This document shows positions 1 through 6,280 of a stretch of DNA of 14,769 bases, one piece after another. The notes beneath the pieces were generated by a model that ran no database searches, had not been told where the DNA came from, and saw nothing but the letters and a program-made list of their open reading frames with translations. Positions within the stretch are counted from its first letter, which is position 1, and every line of letters begins with the position of its first letter. The translations under genes and the position numbers were made by a program. The stretch covers positions 1-14,769 of the forward strand of contig DWWR01000031.1 of NCBI GenBank assembly GCA_019119645.1, written 5' to 3'. The stretch comes from Anaerobutyricum faecale. GTDB lineage: Bacteria > Bacillota > Clostridia > Lachnospirales > Lachnospiraceae.

Positions 1-20
1 AAGAAAAGAGGAAATATATC

Positions 21-770
21 ATGCGTAGAAAAATTATTGCCGGTAACTGGAAAATGAACAAAACTCCTAGCGAAGCAGTTGAGCTTGTCAATATGTTAAA
101 ACCGCTTTGCGCCAATGATGATGTTGACGTGGTATTCTGTGTACCAGCCATCGATATCATTCCAGCAGTGGAAGCTGCCAAAGATTCCAATATTGCAATC
201 GGCGCAGAAAACATGTATTATGAAGAAAGCGGCGCATACACAGGCGAGATTTCCCCGGCTATGCTGGTGGATGCCGGAGTGAAATACGTAGTTCTCGGAC
301 ATTCTGAGAGAAGAGAATACTTCGGAGAAACCAATCAGGATGTCAACAAAAAAGTGTTAAAAGCTTTTGAGCATGGCATTACTCCTATCATGTGCTGTGG
401 CGAGTCTCTGGAGCAGAGAGAGCAGGGCGTTACTGTTGATTTTGTACGTCAGCAGGTAAAAGAAGGCTTCTACGGTGTGACAGCAGATCAGGCAAAAACA
501 GCAGTGATCGCTTATGAGCCGATCTGGGCCATCGGTACAGGAAAGACAGCTACCACAGAACAGGCACAGGAAGTCTGCGCAGCAATCCGTGCATGCATCG
601 CTGAGATTTACGATGATGCTACAGCAGCAGCAATCCGCATTCAGTATGGCGGAAGTGTGAACGGCAATACAGCACCTGAATTATTTGCACAGGCAGATAT
701 CGACGGCGGTCTGGTTGGCGGCGCTTCTCTGAAAGCTGACTTTGGAAAGATTGTAAATTACAACAAATAA
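21..770 (+). CDS. tpiA: Triosephosphate isomerase
   Basis: Interconverts dihydroxyacetone phosphate and glyceraldehyde 3-phosphate in cytosolic glycolysis. The 249-residue protein has the usual family length and every active-site element: N9 and K11 in AGNWKMN, catalytic H94 in VLGHSERR, catalytic E166 in AYEPIWAIGTG (this motif also forms the mobile loop 6), and the phosphate-binding YGGSV (209-213) and LVGGASL (231-237). The ATG at 21 follows GAGGAAA with normal spacing, and the first residues match the family start. The next gene, gpmI, is another glycolytic enzyme 150 nt downstream. In Clostridia tpiA commonly follows gapA and pgk, which would lie to the left of the window. Its codon use looks like that of a highly expressed gene. 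Nothing is missing. Confidence 0.98.
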   Translation: MRRKIIAGNWKMNKTPSEAVELVNMLKPLCANDDVDVVFCVPAIDIIPAVEAAKDSNIAIGAENMYYEESGAYTGEISPAMLVDAGVKYVVLGHSERREYFGETNQDVNKKVLKAFEHGITPIMCCGESLEQREQGVTVDFVRQQVKEGFYGVTADQAKTAVIAYEPIWAIGTGKTATTEQAQEVCAAIRACIAEIYDDATAAAIRIQYGGSVNGNTAPELFAQADIDGGLVGGASLKADFGKIVNYNK

Positions 771-862
771 TCAATCTCGCGACAGCGGGGTTTGAGGTAA
801 GGGGGTTGTTGCATGATACACGGGAGGAGGATTCCCGGATATTGGCGGCAGCCCCTATTCCA

Positions 863-891
863 TTGCCTGTACAAAAATGTACGCGCATAAA
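863..891 (+). promoter_or_regulatory. Weak candidate promoter upstream of gpmI
   Basis: TTGCCT (863-868) and CATAAA (886-891) are separated by 17 bp, each matching 4 of 6 consensus bases. The spacer holds a small perfect inverted repeat, GTACA-AAAA-TGTAC (869-882). No terminator is seen after tpiA, so gpmI may simply be cotranscribed with it and this site may be chance. Confidence 0.22.
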
Positions 892-920
892 CGATTTTGA
901 TTTTACAGGAGATTTGAATT

Positions 921-2465
921 ATGAGTAAAAAACCGACAGTTTTAATGATTTTGGACGGCTTTGGATTAAACGATAATCCAAAAGCCAATGCGGTTTATGA
1001 GGCAAAGACCCCGAATATTGACCGTATCATGGCTGAATATCCTTTTGTAAAAGGAAATGCCAGCGGCCTGGCCGTTGGTCTTCCGGACGGACAGATGGGT
1101 AACTCAGAGGTAGGTCATTTGAATATGGGTGCCGGAAGAATCGTATATCAGGAACTTACAAGAATCACAAAGTCCATCGAGGACGGCGATTTCTTTGAGA
1201 ATCCGGCCTTCCTGGAGGCAGTGGAGAACTGTAAGAAGAATAATTCCACTCTTCATCTTTACGGACTGCTTTCCGACGGTGGTGTGCACAGCCACAACAC
1301 CCATCTTTATGGACTGCTGGAACTGGCCAAGAGACAGGGACTTACAGATGTATGTGTACATTGTTTCATGGACGGAAGAGATACTGCACCGACATCAGGA
1401 AAAGGTTTTGTGGAAGAACTGGTGGCAAAAATGGATGAGATCGGCGTTGGCCAGATCGCTACCATCGAAGGCCGTTATTATGTCATGGACAGAGATACCC
1501 GCTGGGAGCGTGTGGAGAAAGCTTATGCAGCGCTGGTATACGGAGAAGGCGTGAAAGCTGCAGATCCGGTACAGGCCATGGCAGATTCCTATGCCAATGA
1601 TGTGACGGACGAGTTCGTGCTTCCGACAGTCATCGAAAAAGACGGTAAACCGGTGGGAACACTGAAAGAGAATGACTCTGTGATTTTCTTCAACTTCCGT
1701 CCGGACCGCGCGAGAGAGATCACCCGCGCCCTCTGTGATCCGGAATTTACCGGCTTCGAGAGAAGAAACGGTTATTTCCCGATGACTTATGTATGTTTCA
1801 CAGAGTACGATGCTACCATTCCGAATACTATCGTCGCTTTCCATAAGGTTGAGATTACCAATACGTTCGGAGAGTTCCTGGCAGCCCACGGATTAAAACA
1901 GCTTCGTCTGGCAGAGACAGAGAAGTACGCCCATGTTACATTCTTCTTTAACGGCGGCGTTGAGGTTCCAAATGAAGGAGAGGAGAGAATCCTTGTGAAG
2001 TCTCCTTCTGTTGCCACATATGATCTGCAGCCGGAGATGAGCGCTCCGGAAGTAGGGGAGAAACTGGTGGACGCCATCCGTTCCGGTAAATATGATGTGA
2101 TCATCATTAACTTTGCTAACCCGGATATGGTTGGGCATACCGGTGTGGAAGCTGCAGCGATCAAGGCGGTGGAGACCGTGGATACCTGTGTGGGCAACGC
2201 AGTGAAAGCCATTGAAGATGTAGACGGACAGATGTTCATCTGCGCAGACCATGGTAACTGTGAACAGCTCATTGATTATGAGACAGGTGCTCCGCTTACT
2301 GCACATACCACCAATCCGGTGCCGTTCATTCTGGTAAATTATGATCCGGCGTATACGCTGCGGGAGGGCGGATGCCTGGCAGATATCGCTCCGACGCTCA
2401 TTGAGATGATGGGAATGGAGCAGCCGGAAGAAATGACAGGCAAGTCTCTTCTTATTAAAAAATAA
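921..2465 (+). CDS. gpmI: 2,3-bisphosphoglycerate-independent phosphoglycerate mutase
   Basis: Interconverts 3- and 2-phosphoglycerate in glycolysis, using two Mn ions and a phosphoserine intermediate rather than 2,3-bisphosphoglycerate. The 514 residues match the usual length of about 510. Alkaline-phosphatase-fold metal ligands are visible: D12 in LMILDGFG, the phosphorylated S62 in MGNSEVGH, D402 and H406 in NPDMVGHTG, D443 and H444 in ADHGNCE, and H461 in AHTTNPVP. Substrate-binding motifs of the inserted transferase domain are present: H123 in SDGGVHSH, FMDGRDTAP (149-157), GRYYVMDRD (184-192) and FNFRPDRARE (258-267). The ATG at 921 follows CAGGAG. It lies 150 nt after tpiA, so cotranscription is plausible, and it ends at a strong terminator. 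Confidence 0.98.
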   Translation: MSKKPTVLMILDGFGLNDNPKANAVYEAKTPNIDRIMAEYPFVKGNASGLAVGLPDGQMGNSEVGHLNMGAGRIVYQELTRITKSIEDGDFFENPAFLEAVENCKKNNSTLHLYGLLSDGGVHSHNTHLYGLLELAKRQGLTDVCVHCFMDGRDTAPTSGKGFVEELVAKMDEIGVGQIATIEGRYYVMDRDTRWERVEKAYAALVYGEGVKAADPVQAMADSYANDVTDEFVLPTVIEKDGKPVGTLKENDSVIFFNFRPDRAREITRALCDPEFTGFERRNGYFPMTYVCFTEYDATIPNTIVAFHKVEITNTFGEFLAAHGLKQLRLAETEKYAHVTFFFNGGVEVPNEGEERILVKSPSVATYDLQPEMSAPEVGEKLVDAIRSGKYDVIIINFANPDMVGHTGVEAAAIKAVETVDTCVGNAVKAIEDVDGQMFICADHGNCEQLIDYETGAPLTAHTTNPVPFILVNYDPAYTLREGGCLADIAPTLIEMMGMEQPEEMTGKSLLIKK

Positions 2466-2511
2466 GAAGAGCCGGTAAAAAATAAAATAATCGGTGAATA
2501 ATCATTGAAAG

Positions 2512-2596
2512 AATCCCGGACAGGGGGAGCTTAACGGGCGTCAGGGTCAGAAAACTGACGCTGTGAGGCTGTTTTCTCCTGATCCGGGATTTTTTG
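2512..2596 (+). terminator. Large structured intrinsic terminator after gpmI
   Basis: AATCCCGGA (2512-2520) pairs perfectly with TCCGGGATT (2583-2591). Inside it, CAGGGGGAG (2521-2529) pairs with bases 2572-2581 using G.U pairs and one bulged A, giving a stem of about 18 bp. An apical hairpin GCGTCAG/CTGACGC sits at 2538-2561. A T-run (2590-2595) follows the outer stem. It closes the glycolytic unit. At about 80 nt it is much longer than a minimal terminator. Confidence 0.85.
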
Positions 2597-2657
2597 GAGA
2601 TTTTTCCGGGGAACTTTTCCGGGAGAGAAAACAGAGGTTTTCTATTGGCACAAAAGG

Positions 2658-2666
2658 TGCTATAAT
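2658..2666 (+). promoter_or_regulatory. Extended -10 promoter for map
   Basis: TGCTATAAT is a perfect -10 hexamer (2661-2666) with the extended TGn element. No good -35 lies at 17 bp (TTTTCT at 2638-2643), which is acceptable for an extended -10 promoter. It lies downstream of the gpmI terminator and 57 nt before the map start, so map and the following gene form a new transcription unit. Confidence 0.5.
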
Positions 2667-2722
2667 GCAGAAGAATGCGGGCTGAAGGCCGGCAAACGAT
2701 TGTAACCAGGAGGTAGGAGAAA

Positions 2723-3592
2723 TTGAAACTTGGAAGAAATGATAAATGCTGGTGTGGCAGCGGTAAAAAGTATAAATCCTGTCATATGTCTTTTGATAAC
2801 CGGATCAAAGATTTTCAGAATCGTGGATATGAAGTGCCGAATCATCAGATGATAAAGACACCGGAACAGATTGCGGGAATCCGGGAAGCAGGCAGGAGAA
2901 ACACCATGGTACTTGATTATATTACTCCTTTTGTGAAGGAAGGAGTCACCACAGAAGAACTGGACAGACGGATCGAAGAATTCACCCGGGAGATGGGATG
3001 CATTCCGGCCTGCCTTCATTATCAGGGCTATCCGAAAAGCGTCTGCATTTCTGTGGATGATGTGGTGTGCCATGGTATTCCCAGCGAGAATCAGGTGTTA
3101 AAGAGCGGAGATATCGTCAATGTGGACTGTACCACTATCTATAATGGATATTATGGCGACGCGTCCCGGATGTTCTGCATCGGGGATGTTCCGGAAGAGA
3201 AGAGAAAGCTTGTGCGGGTGACCAAAGAGTGTCTGGACCTGGCTCTTGCCGCTGTTCGTCCGTGGGGAACCATGGGAGATATGGGCTATGCCTGCAACAA
3301 ACACGCCGTGGAAAACGGATATACTATCGTAAGGGAGATCGGAGGACATGGCTGCGGCGTACATTTCCATGAAGATCCGTGGATCAATCATATTGGTGTG
3401 CCGGATTCCGGGCTGCTGTTTGTGCCGGGAATGACCTTTACCATCGAGCCGATGGTCAATATGGGAGAACCGGACGTGTATCAGGACGAGGAAGACGGCT
3501 GGACGATCTATACTCAGGATGGAAAACCTTCCGCCCAGTGGGAATACACCATTCTGGTGACCGATGACGGAACGGAGATCCTTTCCTATTGA
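2723..3592 (+). CDS. map: Type I methionine aminopeptidase with N-terminal SEC-C domain
   Basis: Removes the initiator methionine from nascent proteins in the cytosol. The start is TTG at 2723, chosen because a strong AGGAGG (2708-2713) precedes it and the SEC-C motif begins at residue 2. The 289 residues are about 40 longer than the minimal enzyme. Residues 2-21, KLGRNDKCWCGSGKKYKSCH, form a zinc-binding SEC-C motif with C9, C11, C20 and H21. The catalytic domain keeps all expected residues: H117 in CHGIP, metal ligands D135 (NVDCT), D146 (GYYGDASRMF), H209 (GGHGCG), E242 (TIEPM) and E274 (QWEYT), plus H216. SEC-C motifs also occur in SecA and other ribosome- or secretion-linked proteins, so docking near the ribosome exit is an inference. 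The downstream exonuclease follows within 20 nt. Confidence 0.96.
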   Translation: MKLGRNDKCWCGSGKKYKSCHMSFDNRIKDFQNRGYEVPNHQMIKTPEQIAGIREAGRRNTMVLDYITPFVKEGVTTEELDRRIEEFTREMGCIPACLHYQGYPKSVCISVDDVVCHGIPSENQVLKSGDIVNVDCTTIYNGYYGDASRMFCIGDVPEEKRKLVRVTKECLDLALAAVRPWGTMGDMGYACNKHAVENGYTIVREIGGHGCGVHFHEDPWINHIGVPDSGLLFVPGMTFTIEPMVNMGEPDVYQDEEDGWTIYTQDGKPSAQWEYTILVTDDGTEILSY

Positions 3593-3609
3593 TAAAAAGA
3601 GGTGATGGA

Positions 3610-4536
3610 GTGAATAACAGCAATACAAAAAAGAAGTTTTATTATGCTTTTTTTGATGCGGAATACACCTGTTTCATGGAAAATGACACGTTTTTTGACA
3701 AAGAACACAGCGGAGAGCTGCTGTCAGTGGGCATGGTTATCTGTGACAAGAGATTTAATCTGGTGCGCACCTATTATTCACCAATCCATCCGCTGTATAA
3801 TACGAAGCTGACCGGTTACTGCAAAGAACTGACAGGACTGACACAGGAGGAGATCGATGGGGCGCCTTCCTATGAGGCGGTCTTTCAGGAATTGTACCTG
3901 CTGCTGCAGGAGTACCCGGTGAAGGAAATATTTACCTGGGGAAATGATGCACATACTTTGCGCCATGATATTGAGAAGAACCATAAGTTTGTGGCCAGAA
4001 GATTTCGAAAAATTGCAGGATTGCTGCAGGATATCACCAAACGTCTCACAAGGCGGATTTACGGAAAAGGGATTACATTAAGTCTTTCCGATATGAAATA
4101 CATCTGCGGAATGGAGCATCGCACCGCCCATAACGCTCTGGAAGACGCAAAGGATCTGTACCGCATCACCCGGTGCTGTCTTCAGGAGAAATACGATAAA
4201 GAACGGGCCTCTGATCTGGAGACCTATATCCATAACAGGGACATTTATCATCAGTATAAGAGATTTAAAAAACCGCCGGTATGGATAACCGGTGACAGCC
4301 GGATGGAAAATCGCCGGAAAGATGGCTGTGATAACAGCCCGGACGGTGCCCGTCCGGAGGAGAGCGGGGATGCTCCGGAAAGAAAACTGAAAGAGATTTC
4401 CATGCAGTATATCGATGCTCTGAAGAAATGCTGCCGGAAGGATGACGGAACGATTCCGCCGGAAATCCTGGCACTCTGCGACGATGTCCGCAGTATTCTC
4501 GGCATGGAAAGCCAGGATTGTCCAAAGCTGAAATGA
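3610..4536 (+). CDS. DEDDh-type 3'-5' exonuclease with C-terminal extension
   Basis: A nuclease of the DnaQ/RNase T superfamily that would trim DNA or RNA 3' ends with two metal ions; the true substrate is unknown. I chose GTG 3610 (308 aa) because AGAGGTGAT (3598-3606), a near-perfect anti-SD match, precedes it. An upstream TTG at 3589 overlaps the map stop but has no comparable ribosome site. Exo I is FDAEYT (D16, E18), Exo II is WGNDAHTLRHD (D113), and Exo III is HRTAHNALEDAKDLY (H174 and D179, the HxxxxD of the DEDDh subclass). KELTGLTQEEID (72-83) is typical of the family. Residues from about 195 to 308 form an extension I cannot assign: a basic tyrosine-rich part, a polar linker (about 229-258), then a short helical tail. 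Close coupling to map suggests one operon. Confidence 0.85.
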   Translation: MNNSNTKKKFYYAFFDAEYTCFMENDTFFDKEHSGELLSVGMVICDKRFNLVRTYYSPIHPLYNTKLTGYCKELTGLTQEEIDGAPSYEAVFQELYLLLQEYPVKEIFTWGNDAHTLRHDIEKNHKFVARRFRKIAGLLQDITKRLTRRIYGKGITLSLSDMKYICGMEHRTAHNALEDAKDLYRITRCCLQEKYDKERASDLETYIHNRDIYHQYKRFKKPPVWITGDSRMENRRKDGCDNSPDGARPEESGDAPERKLKEISMQYIDALKKCCRKDDGTIPPEILALCDDVRSILGMESQDCPKLK

Positions 4537-4586
4537 TTTTTTGAAGGAAATTATTTTTATTTATTCAAAAATGTCGTTCAAAAAGG

Positions 4587-4609
4587 ACAATTTAGGGATG
4601 AAAAATTGT
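4587..4609 (+). promoter_or_regulatory. Inverted repeat abutting the liv promoter -35, possible operator
   Basis: ACAATTT (4587-4593) and AAATTGT (4603-4609) form a perfect 7-bp inverted repeat around a 9-nt centre, touching the predicted -35 box. Just upstream, TTCAAAAA occurs twice, 13 bp apart (4564-4571, 4577-4584), and its complement TTTTTGAA lies at 4538-4545. The AATTT-AAATT arms recall CodY boxes, but the spacing is longer than the CodY consensus, so no regulator is named. Confidence 0.3.
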
Positions 4610-4637
4610 TGCTTTTGCAAAAAGAATGTAGTAGAAT
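4609..4637 (+). promoter_or_regulatory. Likely promoter of the liv operon
   Basis: TTGCTT (4609-4614) and TAGAAT (4632-4637) are separated by exactly 17 bp. This places transcription start near 4644, about 85 nt before livJ and just upstream of a terminator-like hairpin. No better promoter is visible between that hairpin and livJ. Confidence 0.55.
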
Positions 4638-4650
4638 CGTAAAGAAGAAG

Positions 4651-4689
4651 AAAGGCGTTCTTATGGGATGACTGAAGGATGCCTTTTTT
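4651..4689 (+). terminator. Leader terminator / candidate attenuator before livJ
   Basis: AAAGGCGTTCTT (4651-4662) pairs with AAGGATGCCTTT (4675-4686) as a 12-bp stem with two G.U pairs and a 12-nt loop, followed directly by a T-run (4684-4689). This is a canonical intrinsic terminator. It would end transcripts from the map-exonuclease unit. Because it lies downstream of the predicted liv promoter, it would also stop liv transcripts early unless bypassed. Confidence 0.8.
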
Positions 4690-4728
4690 CATTATTAATT
4701 AATCATTCTTGAAGGAGGAAGAAGTAAG

Positions 4729-5967
4729 ATGAAAAAGTTAGTGACAGCAGCTCTTGTTCTTGCCATGACGGTGGGATGTCTTGCAGGCTGCAGTGGCGGT
4801 TCCGGAAGTTCAGAAGGAAGCAAAGATGCCAACGCCTTCTACATCGGTGGAATTGGACCGACAACAGGTGCTGCAGCGATTTATGGTAATGCGGCAAAGA
4901 ACGGTGCCCAGATTGCCATTGATGAGATCAATGAAGCTGGCGGAATCAACGGCGCTCAGATTGAGTATCGGTTTGAAGATGATCAGAATGATGCTGAGAA
5001 GTCGGTCAATGCGTATAATACCTTAAAGGACTGGGGTATGCAGATCCTTTACGGAACAGTTACAACAGCACCATGTATCGCAGTGGCAGATATGACGGCA
5101 TCTGACAATATGTTCCAGATTACCCCATCTGCATCTTCCACTGATGTTATCGATGGAAAGACCAATGTATTCCAGGTATGTTTCACTGACCCTAACCAGG
5201 GTACTGCTTCCGCGCAGTATATCGATGAGAACAATCTGGCAACAAAGATCGGTATTATCTATGACAGTTCCGATCCATATTCCTCAGGAATCGAAGAGAA
5301 CTTCGTAAAAGAAGCAGGAAACAGAGGACTGCAGGTCGTGTCAGAAGAAGCGTTTACCGCTGATTCCAAGACAGATTTCCAGACACAGCTTCAGAAAGCG
5401 CAGGATGCTGGAGCAGACCTGATTTTCCTTCCGATTTATTATCAGGAAGCTTCTATTATCTTACAGCAGGCAAATAACATGGGTTACGCTCCGACATTCT
5501 TCGGTGTGGACGGCATGGACGGAATTCTGACTGTAGAGAACTTTGACACATCCCTGGCAGAGGGCGTTATGCTTCTGACACCATTCGCAGCAGATGCTCA
5601 GGATGATGCGACAGTAAGCTTTGTTACTAAGTATAAAGATCTGTTCGGCGAGACTCCAAACCAGTTCGCAGCAGACGGTTATGATGCAATCTATGCCATC
5701 AAGGCAGCCATCGAACAGGCAGGAGTGACTCCGGATATGAGCGCTTCTGATATCTGTGATGCCATGAAGACTGCAATGACTCAGATTGATGTACAGGGTC
5801 TGACCGGCGACGAGGGCGGACTGAAATGGTCTGAGACCGGTGAAGTGAACAAGTCCCCGAAAGCGGTTGTGATCAAGAACGGCGTATACGTAAGTATGGA
5901 TTCTGACAATGCTGCAGCAGCTGATACAGAGGCTGCACCAGAGGCAGATACAGCTGCTCAGGAATAA
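4729..5967 (+). CDS. livJ: Branched-chain amino acid ABC transporter, substrate-binding lipoprotein
   Basis: Captures Leu/Ile/Val (or a related ligand) outside the membrane and delivers it to LivHM. The 412-residue protein starts with a lipoprotein signal: MKKLVTAALVLAMTVGCLAG and then C21 in the lipobox LAGC, so it is expected to be lipid-anchored. The Ser/Gly-rich linker (22-32) precedes a type I periplasmic-binding fold with family hallmarks: GPTTGAAAIYGNAAKNGAQI, then IDEINEAGGINGAQIEY, FEDDQND (83-88), and the hinge-side YDSSDPYSSGI (178-188). A loose acidic, Ala-rich tail (about 392-412) is probably disordered. The ATG at 4729 follows AAGGAGG (4712-4718). It heads the liv operon, and a terminator directly after it suggests more livJ mRNA than permease mRNA. 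The exact ligand cannot be read from the sequence. Confidence 0.95.
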   Translation: MKKLVTAALVLAMTVGCLAGCSGGSGSSEGSKDANAFYIGGIGPTTGAAAIYGNAAKNGAQIAIDEINEAGGINGAQIEYRFEDDQNDAEKSVNAYNTLKDWGMQILYGTVTTAPCIAVADMTASDNMFQITPSASSTDVIDGKTNVFQVCFTDPNQGTASAQYIDENNLATKIGIIYDSSDPYSSGIEENFVKEAGNRGLQVVSEEAFTADSKTDFQTQLQKAQDAGADLIFLPIYYQEASIILQQANNMGYAPTFFGVDGMDGILTVENFDTSLAEGVMLLTPFAADAQDDATVSFVTKYKDLFGETPNQFAADGYDAIYAIKAAIEQAGVTPDMSASDICDAMKTAMTQIDVQGLTGDEGGLKWSETGEVNKSPKAVVIKNGVYVSMDSDNAAAADTEAAPEADTAAQE

Positions 5968-5998
5968 TACGGGGTTATCATACAGGATAAGAGCCCGG

Positions 5999-6028
5999 AG
6001 AAGGGCTGCGTGAGGCAGCCCTTCTTTC
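5999..6028 (+). terminator. Terminator between livJ and livH
   Basis: AGAAGGGCTGC (5999-6009) pairs perfectly with GCAGCCCTTCT (6015-6025), an 11-bp GC-rich stem with a 5-nt loop, followed by a short T-run broken by C. The weak T-run suggests partial read-through, which would lower livHMGF relative to livJ. The stem could also protect the livJ mRNA 3' end. A second small hairpin (6039-6047 with 6057-6065) follows. Confidence 0.72.
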
Positions 6029-6063
6029 ATTGATGAAACATTTTGCCCACAGATTCGGTAAAA

Positions 6064-6133
6064 TGGGTATTCCGAAAAATATAATTGGAAAAGGCAGAAG
6101 CCGGGGAGACAATTATGTTTTTCGGAATGCTTA
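6064..6133 (+). other. 23-bp RNA stem-loop in the livJ-livH spacer
   Basis: Bases 6064-6086 pair with 6111-6133 along all 23 positions around a 24-nt loop. There are 19 Watson-Crick pairs and four G.U pairs, so the fold is complete only in + strand RNA; as DNA it has four mismatches. The core arms are ATTCCGAAAAA and TTTTTCGGAAT. This fits a structured mRNA element such as an RNase III site, a stability hairpin or an antiterminator. The 5' arm contains TATAAT (6080-6085), but no matching -35 was found. No protein gene is supported in the 313-nt spacer. Confidence 0.65.
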
Positions 6134-6161
6134 CGACATATTGTTCTGACAAAAGAGCGGT

Positions 6162-6204
6162 ATACCGGAGCCCGCGGGGAAGAAGCGTTTCTGCGTCCCG
6201 GTAT
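6162..6204 (+). other. Second hairpin upstream of livH
   Basis: ATACCGG (6162-6168) and CCGGTAT (6198-6204) form a perfect 7-bp stem enclosing a GC-rich 29-nt loop. It lies in the untranslated region before livH and adds to the structure of that spacer. No T-run follows, so it is not a terminator. Confidence 0.3.
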
Positions 6205-6280
6205 GGTAAGCAGGTTACAGGTATAACAGGAGAAAAGCTTGTACAGTACAGTTTGAAAGAAAGAAAAAAGAGGTGGAAAG

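Noticed and set aside
2645..2666. TTGGCA as the -35 box of the map promoter
   Set aside because: It lies only 10 bp from the TATAAT, too close for a sigma-A promoter; the extended -10 explains the site better.
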